Shown: positions 1-13,429, numbered from the stretch's first letter. The stretch: DNA of 64,000 nucleotides from Halicephalobus mephisto (GCA_009193035.1 SWDT01000099.1:248001-312000), one strand, 5' to 3'. The notes: generated from the letters alone by a model not told the origin. Numbers and translations are program-made.

Positions 1-2420
1 AATATTTTTTTCTCTTTATGGACGTACAGTATACCAACAAAGGTCATAAGCAGAAATTCAATTATCCCAATCCCTGTAAATCCCTTAGGGATTTGCTCCA
101 GGTCATACGGTTTTCTTTTTTTTGGTATTTGTGGATTTGTAAAGAAGGAAAATTATTAACAATCAAAGGGGTTCATTTGGTTTGTTTCTCCAAAAAGCAA
201 AAGGAGAGGCTCTGATTGCTCAATCGTTCATCTTTCAGCAGATTTTTGAACCTTAATTTTCAAAAAAAATGTTTTTCAGAAATTTTCGCTTCAAGAAAAA
301 TTTAACTTTTGATCTTTTTTTAAATTTTCGTTTCAATAAAAAAAATTAAAAAAAATAAAAGTTAAAAATTTTCGTTTCAAAAAAAATTTTAAAAAAATTA
401 AAAAAAATAAAAATTTTGGTTTTAAAAAAATTTAAAAAAAATAAAAATTGAAAATTTTCGTTTTAAAAAATTTAAAAAAATAAAAGTTGAAAATTTTCGC
501 TTAAAAAAAATTTTTATTTTTTTTTAAATTTTCGCTTCAAGAAAAAAATAAAATAAATAAAAGTTAAAAGTTTTCGTTTCAAGAAAAAAATTTAACTTTT
601 AATTCATTTTTTTTAAACTTTCTCTTCAAAAAAAATTTAAAAAAAAATAAAAGTTAAAAATTTTCGCTTCAAGAAAAAATTTAACTTTTAATTCATTTTT
701 TTTAAACTTTTGCTTCAAAAAAAATTTTAAAAAAATAAAAGTTAAAAATTTTCGTTTCAAGAAAAAATTTAACTTCTATTTTTTTTAAACTTTCGCTTCA
801 AAAAAAAACTAAATTAAAATTCATTTAAAATTTTTTTAAACTTTTGTTTCAAAAAAAATTAAATTTTTAGTTTATTTTTTTTTAATTTTCGTTTTTAGAC
901 AAAATTGAAATTTTTTGATTTTAAAAAAAAAAATTGAACTTCTGGTTTGTGTTTTTGGAAGAGTTTCGCTTTAAGACATGACTAAATTGGGATTTATTTT
1001 TTTTATAATTTCCGCTTCAAGACACAACGCAACTAGGATTAGTTTTTTTTCATAATTTTCATTTCAAGAAAAAATTTAATTTTTAATTTCCCGCTTTAAG
1101 ACACAATTCAATTAAGATTAATTTTTTAAAGATTTTTATTAAAAAAAATTAGAATTTTAGATTTTTTCGAAGATTTTTATTTAAAAAAAAATCAAATTTT
1201 AGATTTTTTTAAAGATTTATATTAAAAAAAATTAGAACTTTGATTTTTTTAAAGATTTTTATTTTAAAAAAAATAAATTTTTGATTTTTTAAAGATTTTT
1301 ATTTTAAAAAAATTAAATTTTAGATTTTTTAAAGATTTTTATTGAAAAAAAAATAAATTTTTGAATTTTTAATCAATTTTGGTTTTAGACAAAATTTAAC
1401 TTTTAATTTTTTTGCAAAATTTTTTCTCCATGAGTCAGCCGGATTTCGGTTTTTTAAATTTTCGTCTAAAAATCCAGATATATTCCGAATTTTTGCTTAT
1501 TTTTAACACAGGAATTTCGAAAAAAAAACATGTTTCAAAATTTTGTGTTTTTCAAAAATTTAATTTAAAAATACAAGAAAATTTAATTTTTACAAAAATT
1601 AAAAAATGATATTTAAAAATTTCTTTTTTCAAGAATTTCCGTGTCAGACAACTACGTATTAATTTTTTCATAAAAAATAGCGTTCAAAAATACAAATAAA
1701 TTTTGAACTTTTTCTTTTATAAAATATCCGTTCAAAAATACAAAAAAAATTAAATTTTTACTTTTTTTAATGAAAAATTTAATTTTTACTTTTTTTTAAT
1801 AAGAAAATTAAATTTTTACTTTTTTTTTTAAATAAAAAATTAAATTTTTACTTTTTTTTAAATAAAAAATTAAATCTTTATTTTTTTAAATAAAAAATAA
1901 TATTTTTACTTTTTTTTTTAAATAAAAAATTTTAAACAAAAATAACTTTAAAAAATTAATTTTTAATTTTTTTAAATAAAAATACGAAAAAAATTTAATT
2001 TTTATCCTACATTTAAAAAATTTCTTTTCAATAAAAACAAAAAATTTAATTTTTACTTTTTGTTTTTTTAAAAACATTTTGAATCAAAACACAAAGAAAT
2101 TTAACTTTTAATTTTAAAGAAAAATTCTATTCAAAATACAAAAAATTTATAAGAAAATAATTAATTTTTTAAAGAAAAATTAAAAAAAAATAATTTAATT
2201 TTTTAAATTTTAATTTTAAAAAAATATTTAATTTTTTTTAAAACACTTTTTTTTGAAAAAAATTAAACATTTTATAAAAAATATTTAATTTTTTTTAAAT
2301 TTTATAAAAATTGTTTAATTTTTTAAAGAAAATTTTTATAAAAAATATTTAATTTTTTTTAAAACACTTTTTTTTGAAAAAAATTAAACATTTTAAAAAA
2401 AATATTTAATTTTTTGTCTG
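1..2420. repeat. A/T-rich desert with phased A and T runs
   Basis: No gene is supportable here. The stretch is almost entirely runs of A and T, punctuated by a recurring short motif of the form TTTTCGCTTCAAGAAAAAA (for example near 285, 530, 660, 750 and 790). From about 1,740 to 2,410 the text becomes alternating A-runs and T-runs of 5-9 bases at roughly one helical turn. The short open frames in it use only Lys, Asn, Phe, Ile and Leu codons and are low-complexity artefacts. Confidence 0.75.
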
Positions 2421-2759
2421 CTGATGAAATTCGAACTTTTTGGTTCTCGGTGCCTGTTATTTCCTTTTTCTAAAAATAAAAATTTAAGAAGGAAATGGTA
2501 AAAAATAAAACTACAATGTCCTCGTGAAATTTGGGACCTTGTCAAAACTAAAAAATTTTTGACCTTTGACATCGTGACATTCTGAATCTTGACGACTTAT
2601 TGAAGAAAAATTAAATTTATTTTGCAACAGAAAATATCATATGTCCTGTGGCATTTTTGTACTCTAAACAAGCCGCTAATCACGATCCCGAAGAACCACC
2701 TGGCTTCGGCACCGGAAATTTAATTTTCACAGAAATTTTAAATTATTAAATTTCTAAAA

Positions 2760-2900
2760 TTCGGTCAAAAATTAAAGCATTTTGCATTTTATATTAAAAT
2801 AAAAAAATAATTTTGCATTTTTTATTAAAATAAAAAAACACTTTACATTTTATATTAAAATAAAAAAATAATTTTACATTTTATATTAAAATTTAAAAAT
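2760..2900. repeat. Short tandem array, about 40-bp unit
   Basis: Four consecutive copies of a unit containing CATTTTATATTAAAATAAAA followed by a few A/T bases can be read directly. Flanking sequence (2,421-2,760) contains no gene that I can support. Confidence 0.6.
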
Positions 2901-2989
2901 AATTTTAATTTCTTGTAAAATTTGAAAATAATTTTTTTATAAAATTAAAATTAAATTTTCAATGATTATTTTTTTTTAATTATTCGAAC

Positions 2990-3395
2990 GGAATTTTAGA
3001 ATTTTCCAGTTGAGACCGAAAATTACGAAATTTAATTTTTGCATATTATTGGAAAATTATATTATTATAAAAATTTTTTTGTTTATTTTGGAATTTTCCA
3101 GTCGAGACCGAAAGTCAAGAAATTTAATTTCTATATAATTCTAAGAAGTTTAAAAATAATTTAAAAAAAATAAAATAATTTCAATAAAATTTTCAAAAGT
3201 GATCTCAACGCGAATTTTGCAATTTTCCAGTCGAGACCGAAAGTCAAGAAATTAAATTTCTATATAATTCTAAAAAGTTTAAAAATAATTTTAAAAAAAT
3301 AAAATAATTTTGATAAAATTTTCAAAAATAGTCTCGACGCGAATTTTGGAATTTTCCAGTTGAGACCGAAAGTCAAGAAATTAAACTTTCGTGGA
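2990..3395. repeat. Tandem array, about 120-130-bp unit, 3-4 copies
   Basis: Each copy carries a phrase close to GGAATTTTCCAGTCGAGACC followed by GAAAGTCAAGAAATTAAA and an A/T tract (near 3,003, 3,095, 3,220 and 3,350). The phrase also occurs elsewhere in the window, so the array is a local amplification of a dispersed motif. Confidence 0.65.
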
Positions 3396-3639
3396 TTTCT
3401 TGAAAAAGCCAAAGATCCACTGAACTTATGTAATTTTTTAATCTCTTCGAAGTACCGTAATCCAAGAAAATCTTCAAAAAATTTATAAAATCAAAAATTA
3501 TTTTTTTATTTTAATTTTTATAAATTTTGAACCATGATTAACAATTGTAAACAACTTTGAAATTACAGTAATTCTATAAATGGAGACTTCCGGAGCAGCT
3601 GAGTTCTTTCATTCATGAACCAAAAAAGGCAAAATTAAG

Positions 3640-4470
3640 CTTAACGATCCTTGATTTCTAATTTTCAAAAAATTCTAAATTTTGAATAATAAATTCATAA
3701 AAAATGATTTTTAATTTTTGAATTATTTACTTTGAAAAAATTCCAATTTTCGAAAAATTCCAATTTTCAAAAAATTCTAATTTTCAAAAAATTCTAAATT
3801 TTGAATAATAAATTTAAAAAAAATGATTTTTAATTTTTGAATTATTTGCTTTCAAAAAATTCTAACTTTCAAAAAAATTCCAATTTTGGAAAAATTCTAA
3901 ATTTTCGAAAAATCTTAAATTTTGAATAATAAATTTAAAAAAAAATGATTTTTAATTTTTGAATTATTTACTTTGAAAAAATTTCAAATAACATTTAAAA
4001 ATAAATTTCGATTTTAAAAAAATAAATTTTAAATAATTTATCTAAAAATTCTTTGAATAAAATATTTTTAAAAAATTTATTTTTTTGAACAAAATATTTT
4101 AAAAATCTTATTCTTAAAAAAAAATTAATTTTTGAATAAAATATTTTCAAAAATATTATTGTAATCTTTAAATTATATATTTTTTTTCAAATGTTCGAAT
4201 TTTTAAATTACATATTTTTGAAAAAATTTTAATTTTGTAAAAAATATTTTATTTTTGAATCACATATTTTTGAAGAAATTCTAATTTTGTAAAAAAAAGT
4301 TTTATTTTTTGAATTATATATTTTTGAAAAAATTTTATTTTTGAATTATATATTTTTAAAAATTCTAATTTTATAAAAAATATTTTATTTTTTGAATCAC
4401 ATATTTTTGAAAATTCTAATTTTGTAAAAAATATTTTATTTTTGAATCACATATTTACGGAAACATGTTT
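3640..4470. repeat. Two consecutive A/T-rich tandem arrays
   Basis: From 3,655 to 3,975 about three copies of a roughly 110-130-bp unit contain TTTTGAATAATAAATT and TGATTTTTAATTTTTGAATT. From about 4,190 to 4,470 a shorter unit of about 55 bp repeats, marked by TTGAATCACATATTTTTGAA and TCTAATTTTGTAAAAAATAT. No gene is visible; 4,470-5,220 is likewise non-repetitive A/T-rich DNA with nothing supportable. Confidence 0.6.
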
Positions 4471-5229
4471 AACTTTCTAAATTGTATGTTTATATAATTA
4501 CAAAAACAGGGGGAGAAGAAATTGGATAATTGCACAATCACTTACTACTTGTATTTTGTAGTTAATTTTTAAATCAAAAAAATAATAATTGTTTTTTTTT
4601 AAATAAAAGGGATTAATTGGATTTTTTTAAACTTAAAAAAATTAAATTTTTTTTAAATTAAAAGGAAATAATTAAGTTTTTAAATTTCTTTAAAAAAATT
4701 AATTAATTTAATTTTTAAAATTAAAAAAATCAACTTTTTAAACTTTCGAACAAAATTTTATTTTTTAATTTTTTTAAACTTTAACTTTTTTAATTTTTTT
4801 AAACTTAAAAAAATCATGTTTTTTTAAATTAAAATTTGTTTTTATTTTTTAAATTTCGCTACCAGACAAAAGTAATTTGAAAAAAATTTTTTTTAATTTA
4901 AAAAATTTTTTTTAATTTAAAAAAATTTTAAAAAATTTGAATGAGATTTGTGTTTTGAAACGGATGTGATGAAAATGTACTCAAATTTAATTAAAATCTT
5001 AAAGAATTATTAATTAACCCCCGAGGGCACAAAATTTACTATTTTTCCTGAGGGGACTTGAGTAATTTACTAAACAGTTTTTATTATTAGAAACATTTGA
5101 TGGTCTCGATAAAAACCAACTTTTTAAAACATGTTCGTTAATCTGTGGAGAAGTTTAAAAAAGTCGACATCAAAAACCAAAGTTAAAAATTAAATTTTCG
5201 CACAAAAATTGAATGGATCAGTCCAACTG

Positions 5230-5790
5230 AATATTGTGCGCAACCTGCAGATTTCATTTTTATTTTATGGTTGTTACAAATGTAAACAGAAATAGTAATT
5301 ACTGTACTCAAATTCTGCGCGCAATTTGCAGATTTCACTTTAATATCAACTTATCTGCCGGAATATTGCGCGCAACCTGCAGATTTCATTTTTATTTCAT
5401 GGTTGTTATAAATATAAATATAAATAGAAATATAAATAATAATTGATTTATTCAAATTCTGCGCGCAACCTGCAGATTTCACTTTAATATCAACTCATCT
5501 GCCGGAATATTGCACGCAACCTGCAGATTTCATTTTTATTTTATGGTTGTTATAAATATAAATATAAATAGAAATAATAATTGATTTATTCAAATTCTGC
5601 GCGCAACCTGCAGATTTCACTTTAATATCAATTCATCTGCCAGAATGCTGCGCGCAATCTGCAGATTTCACTTTAATATCAACTCATCTGCCGGAATATT
5701 GCACGCAACCTGCAAATTTCATTTTTATTTCGAAATATTCATAAATGTGAATATAAATTTTGAGGGATTTACCAGGATGCTGCACGCAAA
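5230..5790. repeat. Tandem array with GC-rich CTGCAG core, about 8 copies
   Basis: A core close to GCGCGCAACCTGCAGATTTC occurs about eight times (near 5,236, 5,314, 5,368, 5,460, 5,513, 5,598, 5,651 and 5,700). Two spacer types tend to alternate: one reads TTTTATTTTATGGTTGTTA, the other ACTTTAATATCAACTCATCT, so the higher-order unit is about 140 bp. A 70-codon open frame here is a by-product of the repeat. Confidence 0.8.
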
Positions 5791-5939
5791 TTACGGATTT
5801 TAGTCTGATGTCGATCTTTTTATAGACTTCAGGACAAATAATTAATGAATCCAATATTGCTCTTGAGAGGATTTATGTGATTTAATTAGATATTTTTCAT
5901 CTTCATTATCAACGGGGAAATTCCAAGTAGCAATCTTGA

Positions 5940-6350
5940 CATTGAAATTAAAACTGCTGTTAATCTCCAAAAGTAGTAAACAAATGTATAATTGGAAATA
6001 AAATTGAGTATTTTTCGTGACGGGACCAAAACTTTAATTTAGTCATTTTTAAATAAATTACAAGTAGTGGTCCCGACACGGAAATTAAAATTTTTAATAA
6101 TCTCCAAAAGTAACAAATGTATAATTGGAAATAAAATTGAGTATTTTTCGTGATGGGACCAGAATTTTCTAATTTAGTCATTTTTAAATAAACTACAAGT
6201 AGTGGTCTCGACACGGAAATTAAAATTTTTAATAATCTCTAAAAGTAAAAAACAAATGTATAATTGGAAACGAAATTGAGTATTTTTCGTGATGGGACCA
6301 AAACTTTAATTTAGTCATTTTTAAATAAATTACAAGTAATGGTCCTGAGA
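5940..6350. repeat. Tandem array, about 125-bp unit, 3 copies
   Basis: Copies near 5,965, 6,090 and 6,230 share AAATGTATAATTGGAAATAA, a segment around GAGTATTTTTCGTGATGGGA, and a tail around TACAAGTAGTGGTCCCGACA. The minus-strand 84-codon frame over it is internally repetitive for the same reason and is not a gene. Confidence 0.75.
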
Positions 6351-6429
6351 CGAAAAACTTTTAATTAGTTTTTTGATTGTGGATTTGTTTATTATTGTTT
6401 TAATTTTATAAAATTCAAAAATTAATTTT

Positions 6430-7000
6430 CTAAACGAAATTCATGAAAACTTGAGTTTAAATATCTACCGTAATCCTTGTTACTCATCTTAAAAATTGTG
6501 GATTCAGACAGACTACAGTAACTTAAGAAGAACTATGTTTTTTTGAAGAAATTTAACTTTATTGGATTTTTAAATGAAATTCATGAAGATTTCAGTTCAT
6601 GTCATCTACTATAATCTTCATTACTCATCTTGAGGATTTTCGAATTGAGGCAGACTACAGTACCCTAGGAAAAACTACATTTTTTGAAGAAATTTAACTT
6701 TGTCAAATTTTTGAATGAAAATTATAAAAATCAGAGTTCATGTCATCTACTATAATCTTCATTACTCATCTTGAAGATTTTGAATGAAAACAGACTACAG
6801 TACTCTAGGAAAAACTACATTTTTTGAAGAAATTTAACCTTGTCAAATTTTTGAATGAAAATTATGAAAACTTGAGTTTAAAAATCTACCGTAATCTTGA
6901 TTACTCATCTTGAAGATTTTTGGATTGAGGCAGACTACAGTACCCTAGGAAAAATTACATTTTTTGAAGAAGTTTAACTTTATTGGATTTTATTTAAAAT
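6430..7000. repeat. Tandem array, about 140-bp unit, 4 copies
   Basis: Four copies contain a 'CTACCGTAATCTTGATTACT'-like segment, then a segment around CAGACTACAGTACCCTAGGA, then TTTTTTGAAGAAATTTAACT. Boundaries are near 6,430, 6,560, 6,705, 6,845 and 7,000. The unit embeds the TACAGTA motif common in this window. Confidence 0.75.
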
Positions 7001-7394
7001 AAAATATTTTCATGTCCAGTTTTCCTTATTTGTCGAAAACCACGTGCAAAATTATTATTTCCGTTATTTTCTCGACAGACACCGAAGAAAAAAGTAAAAA
7101 ATAAAAAAAATAAAAAAGTGCAATTGGAACTTTTTTGGATTCAAGATTAATCCCCTACAGTCAGATATTATCTTGTTAATTATCAATTTCGAAACCCACA
7201 TAGCACTTTTAAATCCAAAAATATAAAATTTTCTAAAAATAAATCGTAATTTAAAAATTTTTAATTTGTGAATTTTGTTTTAATAATTTTCTATTTTCGA
7301 ACAAATCTGACATTTTATAATAAAAAAAATATTAATAAGGAATTAATTTTTGCCACTTAATAGAAAGAACGTTTTTTTTTAAATTAATAAGATT

Positions 7395-7885
7395 GGCACT
7401 GCAACAGAAAAAAATTAAAAGCCATGATCGATTAAATTGGCATTGGAACAGAACGTCAAAAAATGAAAATTATCTAAATTAGCATTGGAACAGAACGCCA
7501 AAGTTTGAAAACTAAAATGAATCAAATTGGCATTGGAACAGAACGCCAAAAAATGAAAATTATCTAAATTAGCATTGGAACAGAACGCCAAAAATTGAAA
7601 ATGAAAATTGTTTAAATCGGCATTTCGACAGAACGCCAAAGTTTACAACTTAAAAATTATCTAAATTGGCATTGGAACAGAACGCCAATGTTTAAAAATT
7701 AAATGAAATTAGCATTGGAATAGAACGCCAAAAATTGAAAAATAAAATCATCCAAATTGGCATCAGAACAGAATGACAAAGTTTACAACTTAAAAATTAT
7801 CTAAATTGCTACTGGAACAGAACGCCAAAAACTAAAAACTAAAATGAACCAAATTGGCATTGGAACAGAATGCCAAAGTTTGAAA
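7395..7885 (-). repeat. Family A tandem repeat, about 50-bp unit, about 10 copies
   Basis: Units carry GGCATTGGAACAGAACGCCA followed by an A/T spacer such as AAAATTGAAAATGAAAATTG. The same family, in the opposite orientation, fills 22,985-23,635. Repeating frames across it give a Cys-Ser-Asn-Ala pattern that is a repeat artefact, not a zinc-binding protein. The strand assigned is arbitrary and only records orientation relative to the other array. Confidence 0.85.
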
Positions 7886-9120
7886 ATCAACTTGTATTTT
7901 ATTATTTTTTTATTTTTTTAAAAAATAGTTTGAAATTAATCTTTTTTATCCAAAACTTAATTCTTGACTACTTGGATTTCTGAATAAAAACGTTTCAGAA
8001 AATTCGAAAAATTTTCGTTTATTAAAAAAATTAAAAATTTGAATTTTTTGAAAATATATGAAATTCTTTTTTTTTATTTAAAAATCAAATTTATCTGGAT
8101 CGGAACGGCGACAACGTCACAGATGAAGAGAAACTTAACAATTTTAAAAAATTTATCGATCATTTTGCGTTTTTTATTTTATAATTTTTTTATAATAATG
8201 TTTAATTATCTAAATTTGAAATTTGAGATTCGAAAAAAGCAACTACGAAAAAACATTTCGAACATTATCACAATTTATGTAAAAAATTAATCATAAAAAG
8301 TTACGTCACAAAATGAATATTTCACAAAAGATTAATTTTCGTCGATTAAGTGGTTTATCCGGAGTCATCCATCCGGATTTAATAAAAAAATTCAAAAAAA
8401 TCGTTTTTTAAACAAAAATTTCAATAAATATTTATTTTTTAAACAAAATCTAAAAAAAAAGTTTCTTTTTAATTTCGAAGATTTTTAAAAATATTTATTT
8501 AAAATTAATTTTTTTAAAATAAAATTTCAAAAAAAAAGTTTTTTTTTAATTTCAAAGATTTTTAAAAATATTTAAAAAAAAATTTTTCTTAATTTCGAAA
8601 ATTTTTTAAAATATTTATTTTAAAGAATTTTTTTTAATTTTATTTTCTTTTATTTTTTAACAATTCTGTAGAAAAATAAATATAAAAAAGAATATTTTGT
8701 AAATTATTCAAAAATAAAACTAATTATTTAATTAGTCTGTAATTTCCGGGTTTGAAAACATTTATTCATAATTGTTGAACTTTCACAAATCTCGATGAGT
8801 CAGAAAAACAATGATCAAACATAATATTAAAAAAATAATTTTTATTTTTAAACAATTTTTTAAAATAATTTTTATTTTTTTAAATTTTATTTTTAAATAA
8901 TTTTTTTATTTTTTAAAATAATTTTTATTTTTTTATTTTATTCTTAAATAATTTTTTTATTTTTTAAAATAATTTTTATTTTTTTATTTTATTCTTAAAT
9001 TATTTTTTTATTTTTTTAAATAATTTTTTTTATTTTTAAAAATTTTATTCTTAAATTATTTTTATTTTTTTTTAAATTTTATTTTTAAGTAATCTATTTT
9101 TTTTAAATTATTTTTATTTT
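7886..9120. repeat. A/T-rich DNA with short irregular tandem repeats
   Basis: From 8,400 to 8,650 a unit around AATTTCAAAGATTTTTAAAA recurs; from 8,820 to 9,120 a roughly 50-bp unit of TTTTTTATTTTTTAAAATAA type recurs. An 83-codon plus-strand frame at 8,039-8,290 has no recognisable similarity and lies in low-complexity DNA; I do not call it a gene. Confidence 0.55.
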
Positions 9121-9124
9121 TTTC

Positions 9125-9720
9125 GAGGAAAAATTTAAAGTGATGGTCCTGACACGGAAATTTTTATTTCTTAATTTGTAGAGGTACTAAGTGATCAACT
9201 GATAAAAGAATGAAGCAAATATTATTCGTGGTAGGACCAAAGTTTTTTGATGCTCATTCTGAGGGAAAATTCCAAACATTGGTCTTAACAAAAAAATATT
9301 TGATTTTTTTCTGAATTATCAAATTTATTAAATTTTTTAAAAATCATTCTTATCAAAATAAATTTTTTTTTACTTTTTAGGAACAAAATTTTTAATATTC
9401 GTCTTAGCAAAAAAATATTTGATTTTTTTAACTATGAAATTTATTAAATTTTTTTATTTTTTAAAAACAAAATTTTAAATATTGGTCTTAACAAGAAATA
9501 TTTGATTTTTTTCTGAATTATCAAATTTATTAAATTTTTTCATTTTAAAAAAAAAATTTTTAATATTGGTCTTAGCAAAAAAATATTTGATTTTTAAATA
9601 TGAAATTTATTAAATTTTTTAAAAATCATTTATATCAAAATTAATTTTTTTTCACTTTTTAGGAACAACATTCCAAACATTGGTCCCGACACGAAAAACG
9701 TTTAATTCGTTTTTAACCAC
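9125..9720. repeat. Tandem array, about 110-125-bp unit, about 5 copies
   Basis: Units share TTGGTCTTAACAAAAAAATA, then TTTGATTTTTTTCTGAATTA, then a TTTTTTCACTTTTTAGGAAC tail. The array is bounded on both sides by versions reading TGGTCCCGACACG or TGGTCCTGACACG, linking it to the dispersed GGTCTCGAC motif family. Confidence 0.65.
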
Positions 9721-12640
9721 AGGATTAATTTTAAAATTTTAACTTTTTAAAAAAATTAAAAATAGACTCATTTTTTAAAAGTTCAAATATCCTTGTTTTT
9801 TAAATATGACGTGAGAGAAATATTAAATTACAAAATTAAATTTAATAGATAAACAAAAAAATTTTAAAAGGTCAATTTTTTAAATTTAATTTTAAAAATA
9901 AATTTCAAAAAAAATAAAAAATAAAATTTTTTTAAAATTTTTATTTTTTTTAAATTTAAAAATAAATTTTTTCTAAAATTTTAAATTTTAAAATAAATTT
10001 AAAAAAAATAAAATTTTTTTAATATTTTTATTTTTTTAAATTTAAAAATAAATTTTTTCTAAAATTTTAAATTTTAAAAGTAAAGTTTTTTGGAATTAAA
10101 ATTTTTAAAAACCTAAAAAAATTTTAATTTCGAAAAACTTTGATTTTAAAAATTGAATTAAAAAATTATTTTCAAAATTTTTAAAAAAGCGTAGGCAAAT
10201 TAAAAATTGCGTATTTTCTGCAAAAAACGGAACAAAGCCGAGATTAAGGAAAGTGGAATTTCTCATTCAAAATCCCCCTGGATCGCCTACACTGCGCCGA
10301 AATCCAGATTTGGGGAAATTTAATTTTAAAAAAACGGTAATTTGGAATTATTTTAAAATTAATTTGGAAATATTTTAAAAATTAATCGAAAATTATTTTA
10401 AAATTAATCGAAAATTATTTTAAAATTAATTTGGAAATTGGTTTTAAAATTAATCGAAAATTATTTTAAAAATAATTGAAAATAATCGAAAATTATTTTA
10501 AAATTAATTTCGAAATATTTTAAAATTAATCGAAAATTGGTTTTAAATGAACATCTGCAAAATCTCGTTAAAATTCTAAAAGTACAAATTGTGTCTTGAA
10601 GGGAGATTTTTCAATTCATAATTTTTAAATTTCTTTGGTTACTGTATTTGGGTAAGATTACAGTATGTAGTTTAAGATTCTGAAGGTTTTATGGAATTTT
10701 CGAAACTTTGTGAAATTTTATAAAAGTTAAATTTAATAATTTTTGTCTCAAATGAAAACTTAAAAATTTTTGAAAATAAATTTTTTGAATTTTATCGAAT
10801 TTTTATAACAGGATTATTTTCGAACTTCCTAGAATCACCCAAACGTCGAATTTCGTAATTTCCGGTCTTAAATGGAAACTTTTCAAAATTCGTGCCGAGA
10901 TCAATTTTTACAAGTTTTCAACAGTATGATTTCAGAATCTTCTAAAACTACACAAACTCTAAAATAAACGAATTTTGGTCTCAACTGGAAAATTTCACAA
11001 ATTCGTTTTGAAATAAATTTTCAAAAATTTACGGTAAAAATTTTTAAAATTCTAATTCGAAAAAGTGATAATTTTTAGGATTTTTAAAAATATTTATTCT
11101 TGGAAATTTTAGAAAAAATAAATTTTGGAATTTTTGAAAATATTAATTTTTGGAATTTTTAAAAATATTAAATTTTGGATTTTTAAAAAATATTTATTTT
11201 TGGAATTTTTAAAAATATTAATTTTTGAAAATATTAAATTTTGAAATTTTCGATCTTGAGTGGAAAATTGAAAATAATTTTTTTCGGACTTTTTCTGCAG
11301 AAAAAAATTTTGCTTTTTATTATAGTATGCCTCTTACAGTACCCCGAAGTGCGTAAACGGAAGTCCAGATTATTCAAATCCCATTGAAAAATTTTTACCA
11401 AACTCGATTCAATCAACATCATCCAAATTTTTTCGGATGTTTATTTTTTTTTTGACAACTTTGCAGATTTTCTATTTTAAGGATAATAATTAAAAGAATA
11501 ATCCTCGAAAAATAACCAGGACATTATTGAAGATCTATGAATTTTAAATGATATCACATACCTGGAATTTTCTCGTTTTTCATTAACTTGTTTTTGGATA
11601 ATTTTCAAACAAAAATTTCAAAAATAAAAAGATTAAAAAATTTCGAAATTCAAAAATCAAAAAATTTTAAAACAAAAAATAAAAAATTTTAAATTTTAAA
11701 AAATTCTAAAAATTTTTAAATTTTAAAAATAAAAAATTCCGAAAATTCTAAAAATAAAAAAATTGAAAATTGAAAATTATAAAAAATCCAAAAGTTCTAA
11801 AAATAAAAAATTTTAAAATTAAAAAATTTGAAAATTTTTGAAATTAAAAATATTCGTTAAAGAACTTTAAATCCACAAATTTAATCATTTTTAAAATACC
11901 GTAATTGTTACAAATTAATTTTTTAAAGATTTTCAAAATTTTATTTTTTAAAGATTTTCAAAATTTTATTTTTTAAAATTTAGAATTTTTTTTATTTTTT
12001 TCTAATTTAAATTTTATTTTTTTAAATTATTTTTTAAAAATTTTATTTTTTTAAGATTTTTTTAAATTTTTTTAATTCTTTAGTATTTTTAACTTTTTTG
12101 GTTTTTTTTATTTTTTAATTTTCTAAAATAGTAACTTTTTTGGTTTTCTAAATTAATAATTTTTTTGGCTTGTAGCTAAAGATCAAATTTTGCACAATGA
12201 GCCGAGAATAACGAACGTTGGATTTTTTCTATTTTAAACTTCAATGAAGTTCGTACTTTTCGATGCAAGTCTGCAGAATCCTCGATTCAGACGTCACAGA
12301 ATTGCTCACAATTGTGGTTTTAATTAAAAAATAAAAAAAACAAATTATTTTTACTGTTTTATTATTTTTGGTTTGTGACGTGTCTTCCAGAATTTCGTTG
12401 ACGAAATCGTCTCGCGAAACGAGTAATGCTACAATATTTTATTTTTAGAAATTTGTAAAAAAAAATTTAAATTTAAATTTTGAATTCTGAATTATTTTTA
12501 GAAATTTGCAAAAAAAAAATTAAAATTAATTTTGAATTGTTTTTAGAAATTTGTAAAAAAAATTAAAATTTTAACTTTGAATTATTTTTAGAAATTTGTA
12601 AAAAAAATTTAAAATTTTAATTTTGAATTATTTTTAGGGA
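9721..12640. repeat. A/T-rich DNA with minor repeats, no gene seen
   Basis: Short runs of repeats include an approximately 20-bp AATTAATCGAAAATTATTTT unit (10,330-10,540), an approximately 27-bp TGGAATTTTTAAAAATATTA unit (11,090-11,240) and an approximately 50-bp unit with TTATTTTTAGAAATTTG (12,430-12,640). Single copies of the dispersed motif (GGTCTCAACTGGAAAATTTC) lie near 10,860 and 10,978. Nothing looks like an exon. Confidence 0.5.
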
Positions 12641-13250
12641 CTTGCCAGATTGTCGCTCGGAATTCAGCGAATTCGTCAAAAAATTTCTGAATTTTCGCGG
12701 TGAAAGTTTTGTTTAAAAATACTTTTTTCGTGTTTGATCTTATTTCCGTTTGACAATCAGTGAATTTTAGGGAATTCGTGGTGAGAATCGTTGTTTATTT
12801 TAAATCGACTTTAGCGACAATTTACAAAGCACTTAGAAACAAGCGAACTATGACGTTCAAAGATTTTAATAAAAGTAGAATTTAGTCTAAAATTTTTTTG
12901 GAAATGGTTTTTTATTTCGCTTAAAAATGAGCGAACTTTTCATTATCATCAAAAATTCGCTCCGAAAATACAATTTACTTTTCGCTTATTTTTAGCGTCA
13001 ATTTCCAACTTCGCTTTAAAGTGAGCGAACTTTTTCACTGTCGCTGGGGATTCGCTGAAAAATGAGCGAACTTTTTTATTATCATCAAAAATTCGCTCCA
13101 AAAGTACAATTTATCTTTCGTTTATTTTTAGCGTCAACTTTCAACTTCGCTTAAAAATGAGCGAACTTTTTCACAGTCGCTGGGGATTCGCTTAAAAATG
13201 AGCGAATTTTCTTATTATCGCCAAAAATTCGCTGTAACAGTATGATTTCG
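12640..13250. repeat. Array of TTCGCT/AGCGAA mini-hairpins
   Basis: TTCGCTTAAAAATGAGCGAA and close variants occur repeatedly (near 12,918, 13,008, 13,050, 13,148 and 13,188). TTCGCT and AGCGAA are inverse complements separated by about 8 A/T bases, so each copy can form a small stem. Larger units of about 120 bp add TCATTATCATCAAAAATTCG. The same hairpin motif marks the inverted repeat at 15.2 and 17.2 kb. Confidence 0.7.
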
Positions 13251-13429
13251 AATTACGTAAGACGAGTTATTTAGAACCATTGTTTTTTTAGAATTTGTTT
13301 GGATAATTTTCTATTTTTGGATAAATGATCTTTGGACACATTCCAGTTGGCTTTAAATAAAACTTTTTAAAAGAACATTTTTCTCGGACATCTCACGTCA
13401 CAAGACAAAGTACTCAAAATTGTAATTTT

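Noticed and set aside
7415..7639. Minus-strand frame with repeated CSNANL units, and similar frames at 22,913-23,635
   Set aside because: The repeating cysteines come from the family A DNA repeat; no splice structure, codon bias or known fold supports a protein.
7395..7885. CRISPR-like regular repeat array
   Set aside because: Repeats are imperfect, spacers are similar to each other, no cas genes exist, and the genome is eukaryotic.
8039..8290. 83-codon plus-strand frame
   Set aside because: Low-complexity A/T-rich sequence; Ile, Phe, Lys and Asn dominate; no supporting signals.
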